From the NCBI GenBank assembly GCA_963682055.1, contig OY821740.1:44598795-44662794 (forward strand): a DNA stretch of 64,000 bases, given 5' to 3'. Positions 44,917 to 58,035 of this stretch are shown in pieces (position 1 is the stretch's first letter; every line of letters begins with the position of its first letter). The notes under the pieces are model-generated. The model saw nothing but the letters and a program-made list of their open reading frames with translations. It was not told the DNA's origin and ran no database searches. The stretch comes from Primula veris. Lineage: Eukaryota; Streptophyta; Magnoliopsida; Ericales; Primulaceae. The position numbers were made by a program, and so were the translations under genes.

Positions 44917-45471
44917 ATGAAACCGGTTCACCCCATAAATGCCCTTCCGCCTCCACCAACTGCATCCTCCACCTCACCCTTCCTAGAAAGAATAAAAACT
45001 GTTTGTTGCGAACTAATTTCTGGGGTCATCCTTATTTTCTTATTTTGCGTTTTTATTCGCTTACTTCTTCATGCTATTATTAAAAAACCAAAACCACCCG
45101 TTGCTGTTTTCAAAACCGAATCACTTTCTCTCATCCCTCCACACAACATGTCCGGTGAGGAACACTGGAACATTACCCTACAGATCGAAAACCAAATACC
45201 AGCTTGCAGGGCTTCGTACAATGTTACCAATATTTATCTCTCGTTATATAGAGAAACCATAGCCATGGGATACCTGTCATCATTTGATGTGCTCAACGGA
45301 AAGGAAACTATTGTAAACGGGACGCTTAACTCTTTGGTATTACACACGGAGGATATGATCCTTCCTCATCTAAGCGGTTTATTGATGACTATTGTGACAA
45401 CAGTCGTGAAGGATGGTCCGGAACAAGGACCACAGGCAGTTTACGAAACACTTAAGAGTGGAGTGTGTTAA
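44917..45471 (+). CDS. LEA-2/NHL-type (NDR1/HIN1-like) membrane protein, 184 aa
   Basis: The start is the ATG at 44917 (MKPVHPINALPPPP). A Pro/Ser/Thr-rich N-terminus of about 27 residues is followed by a hydrophobic membrane segment about 37-59 (LISGVILIFLFCVFIRLLLHA). After a basic KKPKPP boundary comes a beta-rich domain (VAVFKTESLSL, WNITLQIENQIPACRASYN, LHTEDMILP). This is the layout of single-pass LEA-2/NDR1-HIN1-like proteins of the plasma membrane, linked in some cases to defence and stress. Sequence similarity is by architecture and a few motifs only, and it is shorter than most members. An in-frame GTG at 44890 lies upstream, but the nearest upstream ATG (44886) is in another frame and reads only a few codons. 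Intronless, as in most of the family. Confidence 0.68.
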   Translation: MKPVHPINALPPPPTASSTSPFLERIKTVCCELISGVILIFLFCVFIRLLLHAIIKKPKPPVAVFKTESLSLIPPHNMSGEEHWNITLQIENQIPACRASYNVTNIYLSLYRETIAMGYLSSFDVLNGKETIVNGTLNSLVLHTEDMILPHLSGLLMTIVTTVVKDGPEQGPQAVYETLKSGVC

Positions 45472-46864
45472 TTTTCAAGGTGTAAATTCTTCCACCTAAC
45501 AGAGAATCCAACTTCAGACAGCAGAATGCATATTTGGATCATTAGGGTGATGACGAATAACATTACTAATTAATCATTTACCTTTTTGTTTTTAATCTTC
45601 ACTTTTATGCAACTCGATCGTTTACATGATACATGTCCAAAGTTATTTTGGGGACAACTTTAATTATTTCTCTTTTTTTTTTTTTAACTTTCATAGTTTA
45701 TTCTATTAGATGCTGGAACAAATTAAATGGTGATCTTTCGATTGGATTATTGGAATCATGAAAATTTGTTTAATAGATTTAGACTTACTGTACGTATACT
45801 CATGTAGATGAGCACATGTATATCTATCTGGAATGAAACTTCGTAAACTTCACAACTTTTCCCCAAAAGAGAGGTAGATGCGCTATTATGAAAGGAATAA
45901 AAAAAACAAAGGAATGTTAATTCAAAGATCCAGAATAAAAAACGAAGGATCCCATATGACTATTTACGTATTAAAGGCTAACTGAGTGGTTTTTTAATTA
46001 GTTAATTAAAACTTAAAAAGAAGGTTGGGTTATATAATGGTCCTCAGGTTTCTGTTAACGAAGCGCATGAGTGATAGAATAGGATATCTCGTTTCTCCTA
46101 GTTATTATTAGCATAAGTGTTTTTTAATTCAATGGAAGGGGCAGTTTATGACATAAAAGTACTTTGTACTTAGATGGTATGTGATAGTTTTTATGGTGTG
46201 CTAGTTCTTCCACCATGCAGGAAAATCAACTTCAGACGATAAAATGCAAATGATGAATAGTTCTCAGTTTAAAAAAAAATATATAGTATATCTTTTATTC
46301 CCAGTTTTCATGGTCCTAGACTCCTAGGTTATTTTTGGAGCTGCACTTCATTTTTTTTCCAATTTAATATGGCTAAAATCAGTTTATTGATTCAATAAGT
46401 AGCTGTAACAAAGTAAATGATGATCTTAACTGACAGACTTGTGAAGTACCTATCATTTGAAAAAAGTATAAACTTTATTCAGCTATGTTTCACAATGAAA
46501 TTTGGTGTATAAAAAGTTGAAATCTCATAAGAAATAAGTAATTTAATTGTGTGGTATGGCAAGTTCCCAATCACAGAGCACATGTGTTGCTTTACATAAT
46601 AGAATCTCATGTTTTCACTTGTAATTATAAAGCAAATAAAATCTCTAGAGAACCCCTGTCCAGTACCCAATCTAAGAAACACTAGAGAGGGTAATTCATA
46701 TGTATATATGTAAGCCCACCAAAATCCTATCACAAGCACTAAAAAGACTGGAAGTCCACCCATATAATTCTATGTACAACCTTAAAACAGTAAATGTATA
46801 AATAAAAACCTATACGTAATTTCCTCACCTCTCATTAGAATTAATAACGCTGAGAGGAGCTTTA
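45472..46864. other. Intergenic between convergent genes
   Basis: I see no gene. It is AT-rich with several T or A runs. Two dispersed versions of a short motif (ccacc..gca...aactt cagac...aatgca at 45491-45530 and 46210-46250) suggest a small duplication. Confidence 0.5.
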
Positions 46865-47026
46865 AAACCCAGACAGAAAACAAGGGTTCTCCCTTGAGCC
46901 GACAGTATGTTCTTCTGCCTGACCATTTTTACCTTCCTTTTCAAGATTTAGTAGCCCACACACGACTTTAGTAACTTCTCAAAAGATGACCATTACTCGG
47001 AATGACGGTTGATCCAGCTTTTGAAC
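46865..47026 (-). pseudogene. Decayed duplicate of the kinesin-5 last exon
   Basis: On the minus strand an acceptor-like TTTTTAACAG precedes 47026, and the sequence then tracks the true last exon (47324-47163). ctggatcaaccgtcatt parallels the true exon's gtggatcaaccatcatg; atcttttgagaagttactaa parallels atcttttgaggagttactaa. Similarity continues through aaaaatggtcaggcagaagaacat. Stops appear at once in the kinesin frame, so this is a broken copy or an alternative terminal exon without coding value. Confidence 0.7.
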
Positions 47027-47162
47027 CTGTTAAAAACGTTGAAAAATAAATAAACGAGATTTTTTAACTCCGAGAAACAGGTTCCTCGGCTCTTATTTTA
47101 GTTAACAAGAATGGGAGGAACTCTAGAATCTCAAAAAGACGAACGTATGATCTCAAGTGAGC

Positions 47163-50100
47163 CTATTTTATGTTTTCCTCACCATTTGCTTCTTTTGAAG
47201 ATTTAGATTCCCAAAAGGACTTTAGTAACTCCTCAAAAGATGGAGTTCTGAGTTGTTCGATTGAGACGATGCTTGGTAAGTTAAAAGATCTTTTTCTCGG
47301 TGTTGAGCATGATGGTTGATCCACCTGTTAAAAAACATACATTTAAAGGACATGAGCAATATTGATGAGCTAGGTAATAATTTTTAGGAAGTAAAGATTG
47401 TTGAACAAAGATATATATAAGTTTTGGCCTATAATGTGTTGAGGAAGCCAAACACAGAAAATACAAACATGATAATATTTTGTTTGTAAAAAACAAAAAG
47501 TTCAACTTGCCACCTTCCAGGAAGTACAACTTCCAAATTTATTACGGCCAAACAGCGAAGTACATTGCTATGTAATCATAGTGATTATGCCCATGCAGAA
47601 ATCTCTTGCTTCAGAAGAATTAAACACTTTACTCAACTGGACAAATATTTAGTAGAAGCATAAAATAGAAAGTTCAAAAGCCACATTGAAGTGGTATCAC
47701 CGGTAATAAACTTGTTATGACCGAACAGATATGCACTTTAGTATGTAGCTAAGCAAACGGAGCCAAGCAGGTGTATCTTTCGCTTTAGATGAGCGAGTAA
47801 AATTAGGACCATGTTGGAAAGGATGCTACAATTTCCAAGTTTTTCAGGCTGACTAACAGTCTACTACCAGTCTATCACATAGCATGAATATATTGTAACA
47901 AAACCATCGCAGCTATAAGTCGAAAAAGAAGAAAAGGATAAATAAAGTGAAGAAGCAAAAGAAGACAATGCGGTCAAGTGATGATCAACTAGGAAAATTG
48001 GGAGTATTTGGCAAATTATGAAAATTCAAAGGGCACTTTTGCAGTTAACTGACAGGCTAGCCTAAGTATAAGTAGGGCATGCAATTGCAATGAAATGATA
48101 TTGTTGTTTAACTTTCAATTTCTAGCTTTAGATTTGGTGGTTAGAGTTAGTAGACGCCTTTTCCTTTCGGTATTGCATTCCCTACAATTTTGCTTAAAAG
48201 AAGCGCTTAAAGCAGGCAGTTAAGTTGGCTTTCTTATGATCAACACTGGCCTATTTTTGTTTTACAAGTAAAATAAATTGAATTGCAAGTCTACAGGCAC
48301 AAAGATGTGATAAAAATTCACCTATCCCAACAGCAAAACTGCAATTATATCACCCCACACCTAGAAGAATTAAAGACACGTTCATGAAAATGAACAAGTA
48401 ATGTTTCAATAATCTTACCGTATATTCATTTAAAAGACATTTTCCAGCATTTTCAGTGATCTCCACAACTTTGTGGTAGTGTCCGCTCTTTAACTCCCTC
48501 AATTCCCCACAACAAGGAACAATAGTAGAATCAAGATTTGTACATGCTTCATGGTCAAGTTGTTGTGAATCTGCAAATAATTGGTGTACTAGTTAATTTG
48601 AATGGTATGTTTCACCTTTCCTCGACTATGGGATTCTTTTAGTAATTGGGTGTCAGATACTCACTGTTGATAGAGGAAAGGAGATCATTGCTTGCAATGC
48701 CAGTATCTTCGAGGGCAGATGACACAGCAGAAGAAATCCGAGCTCGTAGATTTTGGTTGGCTTCCATTCCTCTCCTAGAGAGAGAGTACGTTAGTAAAGA
48801 TAAAACAATTTTTTTGTCTCTTGAACAAGAAACCAAAAATGATTTAGAATCAAGAAAAATCTTTACTAACCTCAGTATTTCATCAACAGAAGCAACATTG
48901 TCTTTCTCTAAACTGAGCAATGAATCGTGAGCACTTTTCCACTGCTGGGCACCCAAATTTGCCTTTTCCAGGCTGCAAAAAGATATGCACTAGAATTGGT
49001 CAGAGGGGAATACTGAAACAAAGTGTAAGTATAAAATAATTTTGCAATTTGGTATGGGCATTTCAAAAAGGTGGTTACTAAAATTAGTTGTCTTATTTCA
49101 ACAACATAGCCCATTCCATGAAAGGACGTTAACTAATATATACTTAATGAGATTTCGGTCACGACATTAACCATTTAAAATTCATTAGTTTGACAATTTT
49201 TAATAGTTGATCAAAACAAATGCCAATTTTTAAGTTAGGAACACAATCTGATACTTTGGCAATGGTTATGTAACAAGACCTACAGGCTACACCCTACATA
49301 AATATAAGAGCAAAATATTTAAAGTTCATGCAATTACCAGCTTTGGAGCACCTCCGATTGGTCTTTCTTGCCGTTGTCAACTCCAGCAGTATCCTCCAAA
49401 TAGTGACTTTCAGCTTTCTCTATGTAAACATTCCACTCAGCTTTAATAGAAGAATTGGACTCTTGCATAGTTGACATCTCTTGCTGTAATTTGCTGGTTC
49501 TACTTTCTGCACTTTCACGAAGGTCTTGAACGCCTGTCTGAACCTAAAAGCATAAACGAAAAGCTTTAACTAATATAAAGTACAGTTTTAACAATGTGGA
49601 TAACTACTGTTTTTTTTTCTAAAAATGGCCAAATTGCATTGAAACAAGTCTTGAAAGCAGTATTAATAAATACATAAAATCTTGAAGGCGAATTCGTAAA
49701 TAAGATGCTCATATAGTTTTTATTCTTTTTACCTACGTTCCTGGTGGTGCTGATAACGGAGGGTCTGTTTTATAAAAGCAATGGTATAAGAAGGATTATT
49801 ACAATTTTGTACACTACATCAAAATCGATTATGTACACCAACTACAAAAATAAGAAATTAGCATATACCAAACGTAAAAGAAAATTATGTTCTTGTACAT
49901 GAAATAGGAAAAAAAAAATAGATTCGGTACGAGACCAAATAGCATACTAAATACTAAAAAAGCGAAAGAATAATGTATAAACCTTGTTGGTTTTCGTAAC
50001 TAATTTGTACCCAACCTATGAAAATTGGCAGACTTATTACACCAGGTGTACAAAATGGTTGAGAAGTGTTATGTTAGCATACTAATAGCTGATTCTTGTA

Positions 50101-53100
50101 GCTTGGACAAAATCAAAGTCTCTGGCAATACCTCAAGAACAGAACAGTAATTAACTCATATTAAATGGATAGGCTAATACCAGTTTCTTCTTTCTTGCAT
50201 TGGAACTCACAAGCAATTCTGCTACTTTTTCTAGGAGTTGCGTCTCTTCACTTGCAGCACACTCCTAATAAAAGAGGAGAGATGGGAAGTGGGGAAAAAA
50301 GATTGGAACCAAAGTGGTTATTGGTTAGTCTGTCCCCAGTTAAATAAAGCGCCAGAATTGCTAAGGTCAAGGGTTAATTACCTCAAATTTCTTTTCTAGA
50401 TCAAATAGTTTCTGATTATTCACAGTTTGGGCCTCTTCAACAATTTCAGTTAATTTTGAGGCGTGTGCATCTAACATATCAAAGAAATTCATTGTGATAA
50501 GAGAAATTGATCTTGAAGTTTCCACAGCTCTGGAATGCGCCTGTGCTTATTAACAAAAATACAAATTATAATTGCTCAAGTGACATATAAATTGCTTCAA
50601 AAAGTTATTTGCAAACAAAGTACCGACCTCGTGCTGTTTTTGTGTATAAATGATTAATTTATCTTCCTGAAAATGAAGACTACTTTGCAGATCATCAAGT
50701 AGCTTTTCAGCTTCCGAAGCAATTCCATTGAAAAGCTGTAAATTAGAGTGAGATTAGTCAGAAAAAAGGCCAACATACATCATCTATCGAGAACATTTGC
50801 TGATAGTAAAAGTTATTTACATTTTCAAGAGCTGACGAGTGATTAGAAACTTCTGTATTAACATGCCCAAATGTTGACCTAGTATTCCCATCAAGCTCTC
50901 CAGACAAATCGTCTAACCCTTGGATACCAGAACCATACAATGTTTTAAGATTTGCTAGGCGGCCTCGAAGTTCTTCGGTAGCCTACAAATACATGCGGAA
51001 TTTAGAACACCTGAAATTCAGCTTCATTAAACTAAGTTTTATTTATTAAAATTTAAATATAGAGAGGAGCTAAAAGAAAGTACGTGTTTTCTAAGCAAAA
51101 TGGAGGTTTTTTTTCTGGATCAACAAGTTTCAATGTGTTCTCGACTATTTCTACATAAATTTCAGAAAGGACAAACTAATTAATTTTGTGCTATGAATGT
51201 GGCAGGTTAACTTTGTTCACCGTAATTTCCTCACTTCTAAGTAATAAGGCAGACTTGGAATGATCTGAATGACTTGTCTCTCTCTCTTGCTCTCTCTCGC
51301 TGTTAACTTGTCTTCCTAATCTCTCTTATCTCTTTCTTCTAATCCTATTCTCCTCAAATATATAATCTATCTCAATTCTAAATCTCTCCCAAGTTTCACA
51401 ATGGTTCTACTTCCAAGCCAACCTGACATTTCAATCCCATGGAAACTTGGTTCGGTTGAAACTTTAAACACAGAAAAACACTACAAGAAACAATTTCTAT
51501 AAAACCTGGTTTTCGATGATTTTTGAACTGATCTGAATTATTTCAGTGCTTTTACGTATATAAACTTCAAACAGCACCAACCCAAAAAAACCTAAATTAT
51601 ATTATTTACCTCTTCTTTTGTGGACACGAAAGACTGCATATCTTCCTCCATGCCTTTTAGTTGCTGTTCTTGTTGTGTTACAGAAGTTGCCACAGTTTTA
51701 TGCAATAAATCAAGCTGCTGAGTCAACAGGGACTGGAATTTGTGTATAAGGGTTTTGTTTCCATCTTCTATTTTGTCTTTTCGTTCTGAGAAAAAAATAT
51801 ATATATCATGCATTTATGAACAGAAGAAACAACTTCACAGGCAATACATTTTAAGAAATTAGCTACTAACCGATTTTCGAGAACAAGTTAGAAACATCTA
51901 AAGCAACATTCTCTAGCTCCCCTCTAAGTCCAAGAGCCTGCTCCACTAATGCTTTTTCTGAATTATCAGATTTAACGCAAAAAAAATGTTTATTGATGAA
52001 TATATGCTTTTGCTATGCTGTGTTTGGAGTTAAAAGACGACACAAGTAAAAGGGATAAGATTCTCAAACCAGATTTAAGAAGATTCGATATCAAATATTC
52101 CTTTTCTTTTATTGTAGAATTTGCTTGTCTGAGTTTTTCTTCAAGATTACTTAATGTATCCTCAGTTTCATGGAGCTTTTTCTAGGAGAAATAAAATAAA
52201 CAAACAATAAGAATTATATAAGTAGCAACCAAAAAAGACACGGAGGCCTTGAAAACAAAAAAACAAAACAAAAAATTGCAATATGGAGACTTGTCATACC
52301 TCAGTTTTTTCAAGTTTTTTACTTAAGTCTGATGTCATGAGCTGTTGAGATTGGTAAAGTCCCTGGAGGTCCATCAGTTGCTGCAGAAGCCAAAAAAATT
52401 CATACCCACAAGATTCTCAACACAATGTTGCGGGATAAAAAAAAGTCAACCTGTACTAAAGTATACCTTGTCTCTGGATTCAAAATCAAGCTCCATCCGC
52501 TCTATTTTCTCAGTCATCTCCTATAGTTGATAAACAATAAGTTTTAGCCAGACTAGTGTGGCGAATGACTAGACAAATTTCAGTATCTTACTAGACGGAA
52601 ATGAATAAAGGTTCTCAAAATGGGACCTTTTTTTCTGCTTCATCCTGAAGATAACGGTCTCTAGGTATATAAATACCATTCTTCTCCCTAGCAGCATAGA
52701 CCTCTGGATTGAGAGAACCAAGAGGGGTAAGCAGAATATAATTCAAATTCACTAATTAATACAGTAATTTATAAAAAAAATTAAAGATCAGGTAAATTTT
52801 ATACCTTGCTTGAGTCTGTCAATTTCAGAGTACAAATCTTTAATAACTGCAGATTTCATCATCTTCTGGTTTATCTGGAAAAACAACGCATAGAAGCGAT
52901 CATAAAAAAATATACTACAAAAAGAGTTAAAAGGGAAAGAATAACAAAGGCAATGAAGTGCAGAACACTTAGTTTTACCTCTGGTTTGTTCTTAATATTT
53001 TTGGCACGATGTGCGTAGTCTAAGGTGCTAAGAGTCTCTTCCAGACAATGGACAGATGGGGATATTGTAGCAATTATGCACGTTTTCGTTTTTCCTCCCA

Positions 53101-55917
53101 AAGAATCTCTCAGCAGCCTTGTCAGTTTACTATCTCTGATATTCAATAATGGTTGTTCATATTGAGTTAATCACACTGAAATCATAATTGTAAAAAACCA
53201 GAACTCTCCTACCAGAGTACTGACAAAAAAAAAGGAGGAAAAAGAAAGAGAGGAGAAAACCAATCGGTGTACCTGTAAGGAACATGGCCAGAGTGTTCAA
53301 CAAGTGCGTTGATAGTACGGCCAAGTGTAAGCAGACTTTTATTGATCTCCCCGGCTTCTCTAGCTCTGCCCTGCAATTAACTCAAGAAATCCATAACTTT
53401 AAATAAGAAGTACAAATGGATTTATCTAGTTTTTTGTTTATATTGGAAATTCCATTTCATCAGGATTTATGATTTAGCATCAAGAAAAAATATTTATTGA
53501 CATACATGGAGCACACGAGTTAGATAAAGCATGAGGAATTTTCAAATCATGCGAGAACAAACTACATTAACTTTTGCAATTTTATAGCTCTTTTCTCCAT
53601 TCTCTTTACTTTTATTGAAGAAGAAGCAAAAGTTGTTGAAATGGTGTAATTACTAACCTCTCTTGCACCAGAACGTGAAATGTTCTCAGAACCCGCAAGG
53701 TCAACAAGGTTGAGCTTCCCGCACTTAATCATTTCCTCCCCCTCAGGAGTACACTCCTTTATATGTATTGTAATAGAAAATATTGAATGTGACCTACTAC
53801 TTTGCTTGTTGAGAAGAGTTTCTGCAGTTCGTCTCTTAGCCGAACCCTTCTCTAATATTTTATAAATCTCATTAGCAGTGGTGACCATCTCCTCTTCCAA
53901 TCCTCTGACTAGAACACCTCCTTTACCATCCTCCATTAAAGCTATTGGTTTCTTTGATTTGTCATCGACGAATTTTACAGTTTCCTCGGGGGCTAATAGA
54001 TCCGTTATTTCCTCATTGTAAAGCTCGAGAAATGTGACTTTCATGCTATATTCGGCACGTTGAGCTTCTAATATATCAAATATTTGTCGGACGGATCTGG
54101 GAATAACACCCGCATCGCTAGGAAATTCTCCGTTCTGCATAAATGGAAAGGAAAATGAATAACAATATTACAAATTTATACAAGTGGGAATACCGTAAAA
54201 AAAGAATATCTCACGATTAAGAATAAACCTTTTTCCTTCCTCCTCCTTCCATAGTATATGTTTTCCCAGTTCCCGTCTGACCATAGGCGAAAATGGTGCA
54301 GTTATATCCTTCAAGCACTTCAAAAATGATGGGACATACAGCTTGATCGAATAAATTTTTTTGTTGGGAAGCTGGACCGAAAACCTAAAAACAGAAACAT
54401 TCCGTATTTCAGTGTTTTACTATAAGAAACCTGACAATAAGAACAACAAAATCTCTACAAAGCAAAATCCGAAAAAAAAACAGTAATAACTGTTTTAATT
54501 AAAGATATACTGATAGATGCTTGTCCTTTAGTGTCAATTTTCTACCAACAAAATAAGTTAATGTCAAGTTATGTACTTTCCAATTCAAAACTAACAATAA
54601 GAACCAAAAAAGGAAATAGGAATTCTCTAGAGCCTGGTTCAATTAAACCAGAATCCTAAACATTAGATAACCGATTCCATAGATTTTCTCAGCTAACTCC
54701 TGTTTGGCCTACTTTCACAGCTGCCATACATATTAATAGGGAGGGAAATTAAGAGCCAAACCTTATCGAACAAGAAAGTTCGGTCTATCTGCTTATTGGC
54801 TATGTTTTGAACCGCTGAAACTTCTCTTCGATTCTCATTACAAGATATCACCGAGGGCGTACGCAGCCTCATTTCATCGTCGCTTAATGGCCTGTAATTC
54901 CATAGTACCACCTTGTTATTTATTACCAATCCAATATAACAAATTACTGTGTACATAAGAATAGTGCATGATAATTGCTTGGAATCTTCAAGATGCAAGT
55001 ATTAAGCAAATTATCTAAGTTAATGTGCGCCAGCGAGAAAGACTGGGTTCACTCCTCTTAAAAGTTCAAGCTTCTCAGGTTATTAAAAAGAATCAGCTTC
55101 TCGTGCAAAAATTCCAGGTCAAAGTATGATTCGTTAGCTTAGAAATTCAGCTTTTTCGGCCAAAAAAGTCAGCTTCTGTTATGACCACCAAAAAAGGTGA
55201 ACTTAAAATTAGGATTTATTCAAATATTAATTTGGTCAAGCAAATGCAATTCAGCCTATAAGCAAAAAAGGCGAGCTTATGCAAAAAGATTAACTAATTG
55301 TTCCATCAAAGCTAATGCAATTCAACCTACAAGCAAAAACACCAAGCTTTAAAAATGCAAAAGAAAGAAAAACTCCTATTAACTACTTATTCCAGGCAAG
55401 CAAATGCAATGCAGCTTATAACTAAAAAAGTTGAGCTTAAAATTCACAAAAATTCAACTAGTTGTATCAGCCAAGCAAATGTAATTAAGCCTATGATAAA
55501 AAAATCTGAGCTTAAAAGTTGCAAAAATAATCAACTAGTTGTATCAGCCAAGCAAATGAAGTTCACCGTATAAACAAAAAACTGAGCTTAAAAGTTGCAA
55601 AAAATTTAACGAATTGTTCCGAACAAGCATATGCAAAAAGTCCGAGCTTTAAAGTTGCAAAAGAGTTAGCTAACTATTGTGGCCAAGCACTTATAATCCG
55701 ACTTATTAGCAAAAAAATTGAGCTTAAAAGTTGCAAAAAAAAAAACACATTGAAAGCAGATTCAACTGACTAACCTGCACCGAACAATGACCTGAACATT
55801 GACACCCTTATCGTTCTTATTAGTCGAAACAACGTCTCCCGATCTCAGATCCTTTGCTGACTTGTCGACCGAACGTGGCGTCTGTAAAGGCGACACCAAA
55901 CCCCCTTTCTTCTCCAT
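47163..55917 (-). CDS. Kinesin-5 (BimC/Eg5-type spindle motor), 22 exons, 1020 aa
   Basis: Plus-end-directed tetrameric kinesins of this class slide antiparallel microtubules in spindle, phragmoplast and cortical arrays. Exons (minus): 55917-55775, 54891-54762, 54384-54229, 54134-53658, 53370-53273, 53135-52979, 52874-52805, 52703-52627, 52520-52467, 52380-52300, 52181-52070, 51957-51871, 51785-51610, 50982-50821, 50735-50628, 50540-50382, 50264-50181, 49543-49338, 48972-48871, 48774-48665, 48570-48419, 47324-47163. Every junction keeps frame. Motor about 40-390: P-loop GQTGTGKT 126-133, switch I SSRSH 255-259, switch II DLAGSE 288-293. Class marks are [30 protein letters not shown] and [13 protein letters not shown] long coiled coil follows. 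The tail has [12 protein letters not shown] and [17 protein letters not shown], as in a plant kinesin-5 branch; the subgroup is not fixed. The protein stops at NGEENIK; a conserved-looking end follows out of frame. Confidence 0.94.
55230..55742 (-). repeat. Minisatellite in kinesin intron 1
   Basis: About eight diverged units of roughly 60-66 bp share gccaagcaaatgcaatt-, cctataagcaaaaaa-, gagcttaaaagttgcaaaaa- and caactagttgtatca-like blocks. They fill most of the first intron (54892-55774). The two units near 55460-55590 are the most alike. Confidence 0.8.
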
Positions 55918-56136
55918 ATTTTAATCAGTTAATAGTATTATTTTCGTATGAATCTGAACATTAAACAAACAAAAAAAGTAGTGATAATTATTAAGTAGTC
56001 TTAACCAGATTTGAAGATATAACTAAAGAAGCAATGTTTAGTTTAGGTAGAGAATGTGATTGATCAGGGAATATGATACAAATAAGAGTTGGTTTTGAAA
56101 GTGACTAATCGAAGCAACGATTGTTGGAAAATGCCA

Positions 56137-56235
56137 AATGTGTATATATATATATATATAGAGAGAGAGAGAATTGTATACAAATTAATGGACGGCAGCT
56201 TGAGACCAGGTGAGAGAGAGAGAGAGAGAGAGATG
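56137..56235. repeat. TA and GA microsatellites upstream of kinesin-5
   Basis: A (TA) run at about 56142-56160 passes into a GA run at about 56161-56171, with a second GA run at about 56211-56231. They lie 220-320 bp upstream of the start codon, in the probable leader or promoter. On the gene strand they read CT then TA. Confidence 0.85.
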
Positions 56236-56279
56236 TTTACTGAGTGAGTGAGTAAAAAGAGAGATGAGCTCAAATATTT

Positions 56280-58035
56280 ATTAGTATTCCCGTTAACAGG
56301 GACTTTTGAATTTATGGACTGATTCTCTATGCTTAATTATCAAAAGAACCCTCAAGGTTTTAATTTTATCAAATTTGTTTCAATTTTTTACTCTTTTATT
56401 AAACTAATCTCTAAGTTTTTAGGAAGTCTTTAATTAGTTTCTTTTGCCGTATTTTAGACCCTTTTTTTCCTCTGAAGAACGGAAAAGAACAGTTTAGTTT
56501 GAATAAATGTTAACTTAAGAGTTTACTTTGGCAATTGCAAAGTTTACAAGTAAAAGAGCAGTTTAATTTATCCCTTAGATAAAAAAAAGTCTCTTTTCTA
56601 TATTTACTGTGATCTTGTACTAGTAAAATATTCTCTAGTTAACCAAACATTGAAATACAAAAGAAAGTCTCTCCTTTAGATTTTTTTCGTTTGTAATAAC
56701 ACTGAATTAATAGTGGAAGTAAAAATGGAGAAACTACAAAAAGCATACATCTTCAACAATAAGAGAAACCACAAAGGTGGGAAGTTGATAATTCCGGAAA
56801 AATATACTAAAGTGTTGGACTCGGGTTGAGAATTTTTAGCCTGTCCAGTCCAAACAGTTGCGGTTGGGGTCAGGTGGGTAAAAAATAAACCCAAACGGTA
56901 AACCAATCCGTCTAGATAGATTTAGGCGGATTGAATGCTAAAAATATATATATACTAAGTAAAAATTACCCACGCATTGCGTGTGAGATGCGTAATGACA
57001 TAAATCTCGTAATATATTTTATTTTTAACATAATATTCAGATTTGATATCATTTATTATAGTTATGGAGGTTAAAACAAATTGTTAATTAATTTAGGTTA
57101 CATCCGTAATTAGTAAAATATAGTGAGAATAAATAAATAATTAATTATATTATGTATATTAGTAATTATTAAAATAGAGTAAGGGTATTTTTGGAAAAAT
57201 TGGGCAAAATTGAGCAGCCTCAACTTTTCTTGGGTTTGCTTATATTAATAGTATGATATGATATATATATATATCCGTCACGTTCTAATCCCTTACATAT
57301 TTTACGGGTAGGGTTATCAAACCGCGGTTTAATCCGCATCAACCCGTTTCAACATGTTATATATATAAAAAATAAAAAATATATATTTATATATACATTG
57401 GGTGTATTTAAAGATAATAAAATGCCGGTATTATTATATTTTAGTTTTATTAATTGTTGTGAATGTTATAAACGTATTATAATTGGTTTTAATTTTTATT
57501 TCTCTTTGAAACATACTATTTATTTTAAAATTTAGGCTGATTGTACAAACTATGAAAAATAAAGGATCAACATGAAAATTTAAGAATAGACCCGTCCCAA
57601 TCCGTATTTTTTTTTCCGGGTTGGATTAAGTTGGGTTGAAGTTTTAATTATAACGGGTTGCGTTGGTTTGGGTTGAGATCTAAATTTTACCAATCCGTTC
57701 CGTAATTTATTTTATGGGCTGGATTATGATTGAAATCAATCCGTTTTATGTCCACCCTTCATTGGGGGTATACTTAGGCATAAATTATTACCATTAATAT
57801 GTTAATTTATATACCAATATCACTTCTACAATGTATACTCATGACTATTGAGTCGTAAATGGTCTAATTGACTGTACTTGAGGATGAAACTAAACATTGA
57901 CTGATAAGAAATTGTGCACATGAGGCCGATCATAGTTATTAAAACAACATACATTAGTGACATGGGTCGTGAAGCACTTGTTTCGCTTTCAAATTTTTGT
58001 TGAAAAATATGAATATGAATCGAAAATGTACAAGG
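56280..58035. other. Intergenic with degenerate repeats
   Basis: No gene is seen. The stretch 56950-57265 has the acccacgcattgcgtg... start and ...tatattaatagtatgat end of a dispersed plant repeat. The stretch 57305-57765 (tagggttatcaaaccg... to ...ttatgtccaccctt) looks like a decayed hAT-type nonautonomous element. Target duplications were not found for either. Confidence 0.4.

Noticed and set aside
52871..54140. Separate small kinesin-like genes
   Set aside because: The open stretches are exons of one 22-exon kinesin-5; all donor and acceptor phases fit.
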